Shown here one piece after another: positions 7,488 through 14,065 of a stretch of 14,065 bases of DNA (its first letter is position 1; each line of letters opens with the position of its first letter). Position numbers and translations under genes: made by a program. The DNA is from Bacteroidota bacterium (GTDB lineage: Bacteria > Bacteroidota > Bacteroidia > Flavobacteriales_D > Crocinitomicaceae), in NCBI GenBank assembly GCA_006226555.1, contig SBGS01000196.1, positions 1-14,065 on the forward strand, read 5' to 3'. The notes under the pieces are model-generated. The model saw only the letters and a list, made by a program, of their open reading frames with translations, had not been told where the DNA came from and did no database searches.

Positions 7488-8203
7488 TGAAGATTATTGG
7501 AATCATTCCCGCAAGATACGCTTCAACGAGATTTCCCGGAAAGCCTTTGATTGATCTCAAGGGTAAATCAATGATCCAACGTGTTTACGAAGGGGCAAAA
7601 GCATCCAGTCAGCTGTCAGATGTCATTGTTGCAACAGACGACCGTAGAATTTATGATCACGTTCTTGGATTTGGAGGAAAAGTATTCATGACATCTGAGG
7701 AACATACGACCGGAACAGACAGATGTGGTGAGGTTGCCCAAGAGGTGCACGCGGATGTGGTTATTAATATTCAAGGAGATGAACCTTTGGTTGATCACCG
7801 TCAGCTCGATCAGCTGTGTGAAACATTCAAAGACGAAAAGGTGCAAATTGCCACACTAGGAATTCCGATGACTCACGACGTAAGTGATCTCAATGATCCA
7901 AACAGGATCAAAATTGTGAAAGCAGCGAATGGTGATGCGATCTACTTTTCCAGAAGTGCCATTCCATTTGAACGAAGTGAGCGCGGCTATCCTTTTATGC
8001 GCCATATAGGATTATATGCTTTTCGAACGGAAACACTATTGCAGCTTATCCAGCTTAAACCATGTTTACTTGAGGAAACCGAGAGTCTCGAACAATTGCG
8101 TTGGATCTATTACGGATATAAAATTCGGGTGGTAGAGACGAATATCGAAACGCCTAATATCGATACACCGGAAGACATTGAAAAGGTGTTGCGAAATTTG
8201 TAA
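7487..8203 (+). CDS. kdsB: 3-deoxy-manno-octulosonate cytidylyltransferase (CMP-Kdo synthetase)
   Basis: KdsB activates Kdo with CTP to CMP-Kdo in the cytoplasm, supplying the inner-core sugar of lipopolysaccharide. The 238-residue length matches the family (about 245-250). The N-terminal nucleotide-binding motif IPARYASTRFPGKPL (7-21) is intact, followed by ATDD (49-52), TSEEHTTGTDR (69-79) and the metal-binding IQGDEP (95-100). The C-terminal part has HIGLYAFR and the 'ESLEQLRW' motif typical of KdsB. The ATG lies inside the stop of the receptor gene, which fixes the start. No other LPS genes flank it here, and the pairing with a TonB receptor probably reflects shared transcription rather than a shared pathway. 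The stop is TAA at 8201-8203, with no terminator after it. Confidence 0.96.
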   Translation: MKIIGIIPARYASTRFPGKPLIDLKGKSMIQRVYEGAKASSQLSDVIVATDDRRIYDHVLGFGGKVFMTSEEHTTGTDRCGEVAQEVHADVVINIQGDEPLVDHRQLDQLCETFKDEKVQIATLGIPMTHDVSDLNDPNRIKIVKAANGDAIYFSRSAIPFERSERGYPFMRHIGLYAFRTETLLQLIQLKPCLLEETESLEQLRWIYYGYKIRVVETNIETPNIDTPEDIEKVLRNL

Positions 8204-8224
8204 CATTCCACGGTTTCATTCGTA

Positions 8225-8256
8225 CTTGATTTAAGGCACTTTTTTGGCTAAATTTG
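8225..8256 (+). promoter_or_regulatory. Strong Bacteroidota-type promoter abutting the SPOR-protein start
   Basis: CTTG at 8225-8228 and a perfect TAnnTTTG box (TAAATTTG, 8249-8256) are 20 bases apart. Only four bases separate the box from the ATG at 8261, so transcription should start at or next to the start codon and give a leaderless mRNA. Confidence 0.65.
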
Positions 8257-8260
8257 TAAC

Positions 8261-9373
8261 ATGACTCGTATTGAGGAGATTATACCGGAATTGTTGGCGC
8301 AACACGATTGTGTTGTGATACCATCCTTTGGTGGATTTATCGCAAAGATAAATCCAGCAACGGTTGATTTCGAACGTGGTATCATGTTACCTCCTTACCG
8401 ATCGGTACTTTTTAATCGTTCATTACGCTCTGACGATGGACTGCTTACCCACCACCTCTCTAAACTGTTGGAAAACACATATGCTGAAGCGGCAACCTTG
8501 ATTTCTGATAAAGTGAAGGAGTGGAATTCAGCATTGAACGAAGGTAAGAGATTGGAAATTGAGCGACTTGGAAAGTTTCATAAGACAAGCGATGGGATGA
8601 TCTCATTTGAACAGGATCGTCACTTCAATTTATTGCTCTCTTCTTACGGTTTGGACACAGTGCGTTTCACACAGGTTCATGAATCACCTGTTGTTGAGGA
8701 GGTTGATGTAAAGATTGAACCGACACAGTCTAGTAATGTAACAGCTGCGATTATTGCAGACCTTGAAGAGCAGAAAGAAACAGAGCCTACATTGCGGGTT
8801 GTAAAAAGAAGAAGACCTTTAGTACGTTACGCTGCTGCCGCAGTATTACTTCCAATAGCATTTTATTCCTTTTGGATTCCCGCAAAAACAGATGTTCTCC
8901 AATCCGGAGTTGTTTCATTGAAAGATTTTAATCCTTTTTATAAGAAACACAAGGGCACTTACCTTGCGGAAAAGATTACAGCTCCAACGCTTCCATCTTC
9001 AGAAACCAAAGAAGATCTAGATGAGCAAATAAACAACTTGCCCGCTGAATTATCCGTATATAGCTATCGTTTTACGGCGGATAAGTTTATACCTGTTCAG
9101 CTAAAAGAAAAGGAGTCATCAGCCGCTAATGATGTCCAAGATTTTGATCTACAAACCGGAGCGATGAATTATATCGTTGGGTGCTTTGCAAGCAAGGAGA
9201 ATGCGGACAATCTGGTTGAGAAACTTAAAGCTTCAGGATTGGGAGCACATATTGTTGATCAACACAACGGGCTACACAGGGTTTCTGCAGGTTCTGCTTT
9301 GTCGGAAGAGGCATTATCGGAGATCGGCACTCAAGCTGAGTCATTAGGTTTTAAGGGCTGGATCCTTAAATAG
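8261..9373 (+). CDS. Membrane protein with N-terminal HU-CCDC81-like domains and C-terminal SPOR domain
   Basis: The 370-residue protein has three parts. Residues about 1-140 resemble the paired bacterial HU-CCDC81 domains found in Bacteroidota SPOR proteins ('HDCVVIPSFGGFIAKI' at 15-30; 'LEIERLGKFH' at 98-107). A basic stretch (RVVKRRRPLVR, about 179-189) precedes one membrane helix (about 190-206), which places the N-terminus in the cytoplasm. After a periplasmic linker, residues about 302-370 match a SPOR domain ('YIVGCFASKENADNLVEKLK'). SPOR domains bind glycan strands lacking stem peptides, typically at the division septum. I infer a link between a cytoplasmic, perhaps DNA-like-binding, module and septal peptidoglycan. 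The ATG at 8261 fits the usual N-terminus of the family and follows a promoter by only four bases. Whether it reads through into the peptidase gene is unclear, as no terminator lies between. Confidence 0.85.
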   Translation: MTRIEEIIPELLAQHDCVVIPSFGGFIAKINPATVDFERGIMLPPYRSVLFNRSLRSDDGLLTHHLSKLLENTYAEAATLISDKVKEWNSALNEGKRLEIERLGKFHKTSDGMISFEQDRHFNLLLSSYGLDTVRFTQVHESPVVEEVDVKIEPTQSSNVTAAIIADLEEQKETEPTLRVVKRRRPLVRYAAAAVLLPIAFYSFWIPAKTDVLQSGVVSLKDFNPFYKKHKGTYLAEKITAPTLPSSETKEDLDEQINNLPAELSVYSYRFTADKFIPVQLKEKESSAANDVQDFDLQTGAMNYIVGCFASKENADNLVEKLKASGLGAHIVDQHNGLHRVSAGSALSEEALSEIGTQAESLGFKGWILK

Positions 9374-9406
9374 TCCCTTTCCCTTTTTTCATACTTCGCA
9401 AGATCG

Positions 9407-9414
9407 TATCTTTA
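9407..9414 (+). promoter_or_regulatory. Possible -7 box for the C1 peptidase gene
   Basis: TATCTTTA matches TAnnTTTG except for the last base and would give a leader of about 20 bases. No TTG lies 19-21 bases upstream, only a T-rich run (9384-9389), so this is weak. Confidence 0.3.
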
Positions 9415-9439
9415 CAAGGCTAACAAAAGTCTTTAATAC

Positions 9440-10663
9440 ATGAAAAGAATATTCTTCACAATAGCCGTACAAGTAGTGTTCGGTTTACAAGTATTCGCAC
9501 AATACGGATATACTGAACCCGTAAAAAATGCGGAAGACAGTGATTATAAATTAACCAAGCTTGTTCTGTTGGATGCAACTCCTGTGCAAAGTCAGGGAAT
9601 TACCGGTACATGCTGGAGCTTTTCGGCACTTTCATTTTTCGAGTCTGAACTGATGAGGATGGGAATGAAAAATCCTGATCTTTTATCTGAGATGTACGTT
9701 GCCAGAAAAGCATACGAAGCTAAGGCGGAGAAGTATGTAAGAATGGACGGTAAGACGAACTTCTCTGAGGGAGGAGCTTTTCATGATATTCCATATGTGA
9801 TCAGACATTATGGAATTGTACCATTGGCAGTTTATGATGGCTTGAATTACGGAAGTAAATCTCATGATCACAGTGAGATGTTCCGTGTATTAAATGGAGC
9901 ACTGCAAGGGATTATTGAACAAACGCACTCTTCGCGATTCAACGGGTTGACGACAGCCTGGAAAGGAGCTTTAAACGGTATTCTTGATGCATATTTCGGT
10001 CCTGATCCTGTGAACTTTACGTTCAAAGGGAAGGAATATACACCTAGATCCTATGCAGATGCGATCGGGTTGAATATGGACGAATATGTTTCTCTTACTT
10101 CTTTTATGCATTTGCCGGAGAATGAAGAATGTCAGCTTGCCATTCAAGACAATTGGGCTTGGGGTAGCAGCTATAATGTTTCATTGGATGATCTTTTCGC
10201 AGCTTGCGAATATGCGCTTCGTAACGGTTATACTCTTGCTTGGGGTGCTGACGTATCAGAAAAAGGATTCAGCTTCAGCAATGGACTTGCGATCAATCCG
10301 GTGGACAAGGAAACAATCAGTGTTTCAGGAAAGGATAACAAGAACTTCTCTGATGCCGGAGCTACAAAAACGTCGAATGCGTTTAAAACGCCTGTTGATG
10401 AGGTTGTGGTAACACCGGAAATTCGTCAGGAAGGATATGATAACAAGACAACAACGGATGATCACGGGATGCATATAGTTGGATTGTATAAGGATCAAAA
10501 CGGAACAAAGTATTTCTTAGTGAAAAACTCATGGGGAACTGGGAACTTCCCTCAAGGTTATTTGTATGTTTCCGAGAGTTATTTCAAGTGGAAAACGATC
10601 AATGTTTACCTGCACAAAGATGGGCTGTCTAAGGAAATGAAGAAAAAATTGAATTTGCTTTAA
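9440..10663 (+). CDS. Secreted C1-family cysteine peptidase (bleomycin hydrolase/PepC-like)
   Basis: The 407-residue protein begins with a signal peptide ending at about 'VFA' (residue 20), so it should act in the periplasm or outside. It carries the papain-family active site: oxyanion Gln52 in 'QSQGITGTCWSF', catalytic Cys58, His342 in 'DDHGMHIVG' and Asn363 in 'VKNSWG'. The spacing, with a long insertion between Cys and His rather than a papain-like compact core, resembles the bleomycin-hydrolase/aminopeptidase C group, which is normally cytosolic. Exported versions are common in Bacteroidota. There is no propeptide of obvious length: the catalytic Cys is only about 38 residues after the likely cleavage point. 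The next gene starts two bases after its stop codon ends (TAA G ATG), so the two are almost certainly one transcript. Confidence 0.9.
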   Translation: MKRIFFTIAVQVVFGLQVFAQYGYTEPVKNAEDSDYKLTKLVLLDATPVQSQGITGTCWSFSALSFFESELMRMGMKNPDLLSEMYVARKAYEAKAEKYVRMDGKTNFSEGGAFHDIPYVIRHYGIVPLAVYDGLNYGSKSHDHSEMFRVLNGALQGIIEQTHSSRFNGLTTAWKGALNGILDAYFGPDPVNFTFKGKEYTPRSYADAIGLNMDEYVSLTSFMHLPENEECQLAIQDNWAWGSSYNVSLDDLFAACEYALRNGYTLAWGADVSEKGFSFSNGLAINPVDKETISVSGKDNKNFSDAGATKTSNAFKTPVDEVVVTPEIRQEGYDNKTTTDDHGMHIVGLYKDQNGTKYFLVKNSWGTGNFPQGYLYVSESYFKWKTINVYLHKDGLSKEMKKKLNLL

Positions 10664-10664
10664 G

Positions 10665-11183
10665 ATGAGAGTTTTATTGCTGATAATAATAGGCTTCACA
10701 CTTTCTACAAGAGCTTCCGCACAGGTTCATGCTCACGCCATTGGTTTAAGAGGGGGATATTCCGAGTACTATGGGAACGGAGGGGAGTTAACATATCAAC
10801 TAGGTTTAGGAGAAAAGAACCGCCTCGAACTTGACCTCGGAAGTTATAGAAGGAAAAACTGGAATAATGGAATAGGTTGGGGAAGTAGTGATTACCGTAT
10901 TCTATCTATCACGGGAGTTTATCACTGGGTTTGGAATATCAAAGACGGATTAAACTGGTTCGTGGGTCCGGGTGCTCAGATCATTTTTTACAATGAGAGA
11001 AACTATGACGATAACGACGGAGCCTATTTAAGCATTGGAGGCCAGATAGGTTTGGAGTACGACTTCTCTCAACACGGAGCCCCTCTTCAATTGGGACTAG
11101 ATTATAGACCAATGTTCTTATTTGGTTGGTACGAATCGTACGGGCATGGTGCGGCCCTTTCTTTACGCTTTTTGATCGATTAA
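10665..11183 (+). CDS. Small secreted beta-barrel-like protein, function unknown
   Basis: This 172-residue protein has a signal peptide (about 1-19, cleaved after 'ASA'). The rest is built of alternating hydrophobic/polar stretches rich in Gly, Tyr and Trp ('LELDLGSYRR', 'YHWVWNI', 'LGLDYRPMFLFGWY'), as in a small outer-membrane barrel of about eight strands. It ends 'LSLRFLID', not with an aromatic residue, so barrel insertion is not certain. I do not recognise a family. It lies one base after the C1 peptidase gene and is probably translated from the same mRNA. It could be a surface partner or a tether, but nothing in the sequence shows that. Its last 21 bases overlap the end of dxr on the other strand. 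Confidence 0.75.
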   Translation: MRVLLLIIIGFTLSTRASAQVHAHAIGLRGGYSEYYGNGGELTYQLGLGEKNRLELDLGSYRRKNWNNGIGWGSSDYRILSITGVYHWVWNIKDGLNWFVGPGAQIIFYNERNYDDNDGAYLSIGGQIGLEYDFSQHGAPLQLGLDYRPMFLFGWYESYGHGAALSLRFLID

Positions 11184-12329
11184 CAATCGAGCCATTGCAC
11201 GTGCTTCAGCATCCTTATCGATATAAGATTGTAGTGACGGAGATCTGATGATCTCCGTTTCTTTTACCACCTGCTCATTAATGTCGGCAATGGATAAAAA
11301 TGGTATTTCGTCCCTCAGAAAAGCCGCTACGGTCACTTCATTTGCTGCATTGAGCACACATGGAGCAGTACCGCCCATTTCCATAACTTCATACGCTAAA
11401 CGAAGATTTTTAAAGGTCTCCAGGTCAGGCTTTTCAAAAGTTAAGGAGGGGTAATCCATGAAATTAAATCTTGGAAAATCTGTTTTTAGTCTGTCGGGAT
11501 ACGTAAGTGCAAACTGGATCGGAAGCTTCATGTCTGGAAGTCCCATTTGCGCTTTCATGCTCCCATCTCGAAATTGAGCAATTGAATGCACAATAGATTG
11601 CGGGTGAACAATTACATCAATCTGATCATTCTGAAGACCGAATAGCCACTTCGCTTCTATCACCTCAAGCCCTTTGTTCATCATTGTTGCAGAATCAATG
11701 GTGATCTTGGCACCCATTTCCCAATTGGGATGCTTAAGAGCGGCCTCTTTGGTAACTCCGATTAGCTGATCTTTTTTCATACCCCTGAAAGGTCCGCCGG
11801 AGGCCGTGAGATAGATCTTTTCGATAGGATTATGGAATTCACCAACCAGACACTGGAAGATCGCTGAGTGTTCTGAGTCCACGGGATAGATGTTCACCCC
11901 TTTTTCCTTGGCAAGCTGAGTAACTAATTCACCAGCTACCACAAGAGTTTCTTTATTGGCAAGCGCAATATTCTTACCGGCTTCGATTGCAGCAAGGGTA
12001 GGTTTTAATCCGGCATACCCAACTAATGCGGTCAGAACAATATCAACGGAATCATAAGTGACAACCTGCTCGAGGGAATCAGCACCGGCATAAACTTGAA
12101 TATCATAATTCCAAAGAGCATCCTTTACCTCATCATACTTTGATTCATCAACGATAACAACTGCCGTCGGTTGAAATTCAATCGCCTGTTCGATCAACAA
12201 TTGAGCATTACCATTGGCGGTAATGATCTGAAGCTCGAAGTGATCCGGATTTGATCTTAATACATCCAGTGCCTGTGTACCGATCGAACCGGTTGAGCCA
12301 AGTATTGCTACTCCCTTTTTCAAATTCAT
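11163..12329 (-). CDS. dxr: 1-deoxy-D-xylulose-5-phosphate reductoisomerase
   Basis: Dxr converts DXP to MEP with NADPH, the committed step of the non-mevalonate isoprenoid pathway in the cytoplasm. The 388-residue length is close to E. coli Dxr (398). The NADPH loop GSTGSIG is at 11-17. Metal ligands Asp151 and Glu153 lie in 'PVDSEHSA', and the third acid Glu222 lies in 'MMNKGLEVIEAKW' with Asn218 and Lys219. The flexible-loop Trp (203) and the HPQSIVHS motif are present, so the active site is complete. I start it at the ATG at 12329 rather than the TTG two codons upstream (12335), because the ATG gives the standard N-terminus ('MNLKKGVAILGSTGS') and the TTG forms part of the -7 box. It diverges from the DUF6495-like gene, with 36 bases between the two ATGs. 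Confidence 0.97.
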   Translation of the reverse strand: MNLKKGVAILGSTGSIGTQALDVLRSNPDHFELQIITANGNAQLLIEQAIEFQPTAVVIVDESKYDEVKDALWNYDIQVYAGADSLEQVVTYDSVDIVLTALVGYAGLKPTLAAIEAGKNIALANKETLVVAGELVTQLAKEKGVNIYPVDSEHSAIFQCLVGEFHNPIEKIYLTASGGPFRGMKKDQLIGVTKEAALKHPNWEMGAKITIDSATMMNKGLEVIEAKWLFGLQNDQIDVIVHPQSIVHSIAQFRDGSMKAQMGLPDMKLPIQFALTYPDRLKTDFPRFNFMDYPSLTFEKPDLETFKNLRLAYEVMEMGGTAPCVLNAANEVTVAAFLRDEIPFLSIADINEQVVKETEIIRSPSLQSYIDKDAEARAMARLLIDQKA

Positions 12330-12332
12330 GTT

Positions 12333-12340
12333 CAAAAATA
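12333..12340 (-). promoter_or_regulatory. -7 box of dxr, three bases before its ATG
   Basis: On the minus strand this reads TATTTTTG, a perfect TAnnTTTG. Only three bases separate it from the dxr ATG (12329), predicting a leaderless transcript. No TTG is seen 19-21 bases upstream, which lowers confidence. Confidence 0.45.
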
Positions 12341-12353
12341 AGCTTTATAGCAT

Positions 12354-12361
12354 TAATTTTA
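12354..12361 (+). promoter_or_regulatory. Possible -7 box of the DUF6495-like gene
   Basis: TAATTTTA matches TAnnTTTG in seven of eight positions and ends four bases before the ATG at 12366. The -33 region has only a GTTC at 12330-12333. If used, it also gives a leaderless mRNA and shares its DNA with the dxr promoter. Confidence 0.3.
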
Positions 12362-12365
12362 TGGC

Positions 12366-12833
12366 ATGAAATTCAGAATCCTTTCGGACGAAGAGCTTAA
12401 AGTATTTGAGGAAGATCTCAAACATTTTTTAATTGCAAATGGCATTGATGGCAGTAGCTGGGAAAAGATCAATAAAGAAGACCCTGAAAAGGCTATAGAT
12501 CTGATCGGTATTTTCTCAGACACCATCCTTCAAAAAGTATATGAACGAATCAGATTTCTTGAATTCAGGTCAACGGAAAAGTGTTTTGTATTCAGATTAG
12601 GAGCTGAGCAGATCGAATTGATCGCTTTGGATGGAAGCGATAAAGTGGATCTTTCTACACCGGAATCAATACACAAGGCACTTATTGATCATCCGGAAGA
12701 GATTAAGTTTTTTAAAACGGCAAAGAATTATACCTTGCAACGCGAAATGGAGATACACAAAATGTTGAATGATGGTTGCGTACCTTCTCACGAGGCATTT
12801 TGGATACAATTGAACAACGTAATAAATGATTGA
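12366..12833 (+). CDS. Small cytoplasmic DUF6495-like protein, function unknown
   Basis: This 155-residue protein has no signal peptide or membrane segment and is rich in charged residues. It appears mostly helical at the N-terminus ('SDEELKVFEEDLKHFLIANG', 7-26), with a short beta part around 'KCFVFRLGAEQIELIALD' (72-89), then a helical end. From memory it resembles the DUF6495 family of Bacteroidota, which has no known role; this assignment is tentative. The ATG at 12366 is chosen over the out-of-frame ATG at 12361. Its stop is one base ahead of the ATG of the DUF2911 gene (TGA T ATG), so the two are probably co-transcribed. Confidence 0.78.
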   Translation: MKFRILSDEELKVFEEDLKHFLIANGIDGSSWEKINKEDPEKAIDLIGIFSDTILQKVYERIRFLEFRSTEKCFVFRLGAEQIELIALDGSDKVDLSTPESIHKALIDHPEEIKFFKTAKNYTLQREMEIHKMLNDGCVPSHEAFWIQLNNVIND

Positions 12834-12834
12834 T

Positions 12835-13677
12835 ATGAACAAGTTAGTATTAGCAGTAGGATTATTGGCAGGAAGTTTTTCACAGGCACAAATTAATGCC
12901 CCGAAACTGAGCCCAACAGCATCGGTGGAACAGACGATAGGTTTAACCGAGGTAGAGATCGAGTACAGCAGACCATCAAAAAGAGATAGAGTTGTTTTTG
13001 GTGAGCTAGTACCGTATGACGAAATATGGAGAACAGGTGCAAATGAGAATACAACGATCGAGACAGATGGTCCTTTGATTTTTGGTAAGGATACGCTTCA
13101 AAAAGGAACCTATGCGATTTATACAAAACCGGGAAAGAGCAACTGGACGATCTATTTTTATGCAAAGACCGATAACTGGGGAAATCCTGAAGTTTGGGAA
13201 GAGGATCAGATCGTTCTAGAAACGAACGCTTCAGTAATCAGCACAAAAGATGTTGTCGAAAACTTCACGATCGGCTTTGATGCTGTTACGACTAAATCTG
13301 CAATGCTTATCATGTCATGGGATCAGGTAAAAGTAGCTGTTCCATTTACGGTAACTACAGATGAGCAAATGGCTGTAATGATCGATAAGGTAATGGCCGG
13401 ACCTTCTGCTAATGATTACTACCGAGCGGCAGATTATTACCTGAATGAAAATATTGAGCAGGAAAAAGCACTTGAGTATATGAATAAAGCGATAGAATTG
13501 AGAGGTAACGCTCCGTTCTGGATGCTGAGAAAGAAAAGTTTGATCCTTGCAAATCTTGGTCGTTACAAGGAGGCAATTGCTGTTGCAGAAGAGTCTTTAA
13601 AAGCAGCAGAAGCAGCTGGAAACCAAGCTTATGTCGACATGAATAAAAAGTCGATCGAAGCTTGGAAGAAAAAATAG
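12835..13677 (+). CDS. Secreted DUF2911 protein with C-terminal TPR-like helices
   Basis: The protein has 280 residues from the ATG at 12835. That start gives a clean signal peptide (about 1-19, 'MNKLVLAVGLLAGSFSQAQ'). An alternative ATG at 12826 adds three residues and overlaps the previous gene. Residues about 22-170 match DUF2911, with the family signatures 'VEIEYSRPSKRDR' (40-52), 'YDEIWRTGANE' (61-71) and 'GTYAIYTKPG' (91-100), plus 'WTIYFYAKTDNWG' (104-116). Residues about 195-270 form tetratricopeptide-like helical pairs ('ALEYMNKAIEL', 'GRYKEAIAVAEESLKAA'). DUF2911 is common in Bacteroidota, often with TPR repeats, and has no established function. Location should be periplasmic or extracellular. 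It ends one base before the stop of the converging T9SS gene, with no terminator between. Confidence 0.9.
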   Translation: MNKLVLAVGLLAGSFSQAQINAPKLSPTASVEQTIGLTEVEIEYSRPSKRDRVVFGELVPYDEIWRTGANENTTIETDGPLIFGKDTLQKGTYAIYTKPGKSNWTIYFYAKTDNWGNPEVWEEDQIVLETNASVISTKDVVENFTIGFDAVTTKSAMLIMSWDQVKVAVPFTVTTDEQMAVMIDKVMAGPSANDYYRAADYYLNENIEQEKALEYMNKAIELRGNAPFWMLRKKSLILANLGRYKEAIAVAEESLKAAEAAGNQAYVDMNKKSIEAWKKK

Positions 13678-13678
13678 C

Positions 13679-14065
13679 TTATTGCTTTACGACACGTATA
13701 GTCTGGCTGAGTCCATTGCTTTCAACAACAACGAGGTAAACACCTTGAGGAAGCGAAGCGAGGTCAAAAATGCGCGCGCCAGGGAAGTATTCATGGTCAA
13801 GGTTCATTTTTGCACCGTTCAGGCTGTACACTTCGATCGTGAGTTCTTCAGGGCAATTGTTCAGGTAAAGAATTCCTGAAGTCGGGTTAGGGTGTGCAAG
13901 GATGTTAAGATTGTCATCCTGCACCTCCTTGATCGCTAATACCCATCCATCTGTTTGCATTTCCAAGGCATTCACAACCTTACCGGAGCGATTTCCTGAC
14001 ATTACGATCATACCGGTTTCAGTTACAATAAGAGAGCTGGCCTCTTCAAATCCGGAAGCTCCAAA
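13679..14065 (-). CDS. C-terminal part of a T9SS-secreted protein (type-A sorting domain); 5' end outside window
   Basis: The frame stays open to the right edge (14065), so the N-terminus lies beyond it and the internal ATG at 14011 is not the likely start. The 128 visible residues end in a type-A T9SS C-terminal sorting domain (about the last 75 residues): 'HPNPTSGILYL', then 'IEVYSLNGAKM', 'DLASLPQGVYLVVVES' and the basic ending 'TIRVVKQ'. This domain sends a protein through the type IX secretion system, where it is cleaved and often surface-attached. The segment before it ('ASSLIVTETGMIVMSGN') looks like a piece of a beta-propeller repeat, so the cargo may be a large propeller protein; that is an inference from a few residues. 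Confidence 0.85.
   Translation of the reverse strand, partial: FGASGFEEASSLIVTETGMIVMSGNRSGKVVNALEMQTDGWVLAIKEVQDDNLNILAHPNPTSGILYLNNCPEELTIEVYSLNGAKMNLDHEYFPGARIFDLASLPQGVYLVVVESNGLSQTIRVVKQ

Noticed and set aside
5091..8203. SusC-type glycan-uptake locus
   Set aside because: The receptor has the carboxypeptidase-like domain, but no SusD-like lipoprotein or glycoside hydrolase is next to it, and the following gene is kdsB.
10086..10412. 108-codon plus-strand frame inside the C1 peptidase
   Set aside because: It lies in another phase of a gene whose catalytic residues on both sides are in one intact frame. There is no promoter and no recognisable protein.
13682..13879. 65-codon plus-strand frame after the DUF2911 gene
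   Set aside because: It is antisense to a clear T9SS sorting domain in the minus-strand frame.
1..14065. Defence island, toxin-antitoxin pair or mobile element
   Set aside because: No nuclease, transposase, integrase, toxin-sized gene pairs or terminal repeats are visible. dprA here is a normal competence/recombination gene without such neighbours.

Overview
The window looks like a chromosomal segment of a Bacteroidota bacterium, most likely in or near the Flavobacteriales. Four things support this: a type IX secretion (T9SS) type-A C-terminal sorting domain at the right edge; DUF2911, HU-CCDC81/SPOR and long PpiD-like protein architectures typical of the phylum; promoter elements of the form TTG-N20-TAnnTTTG; and no clear Shine-Dalgarno sequences. 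GC is about 42% by eye. Coding density is very high: no gap between genes exceeds about 115 bases, and there are no RNA genes, CRISPR arrays, insertion sequences or phage genes.

Layout. (1) 1-1599: the 3' part of a large secreted repeat protein with Ig-like domains, three near-identical Cys/His modules and a Gly/Asn/Ser/Thr-rich tail, closed by a strong terminator. (2) 1713-3896: a membrane-anchored PpiD-like periplasmic foldase, converging on (3) 3939-5045: dprA (minus strand), with a shared UUCG-loop terminator between them. (4) 5091-8203: a TonB-dependent receptor overlapping kdsB by one base (TAATG), so probably one transcript. (5) 8261-9373: a membrane protein joining an HU-like cytoplasmic region to a periplasmic SPOR domain, behind an excellent Bacteroidota promoter. 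(6) 9440-11183: a secreted C1 cysteine peptidase and a small beta-barrel-like protein one base apart. (7) 11163-12329: dxr (minus strand), overlapping the previous gene tail-to-tail and diverging from (8) 12366-13677: a small DUF6495-like protein followed by a DUF2911/TPR secreted protein. (9) 13679-14065: the C-terminal end of a T9SS cargo protein (minus strand), cut by the window.

Most of the content is envelope biology: outer-membrane uptake (TonB receptor), LPS precursor synthesis (KdsB), periplasmic protein folding (PpiD-like), peptidoglycan binding (SPOR) and surface or secreted proteins. Two housekeeping genes, dprA and dxr, are interleaved. I see no defence island or evident new multi-gene system. 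The most unusual features are the repeat protein at 1-1599, whose 39-residue Cys/His module is held almost invariant while its codons drift, three genes whose -7 promoter box lies only 3-4 bases before the start codon (predicted leaderless mRNAs), and a strong excess of the tetranucleotide GATC.
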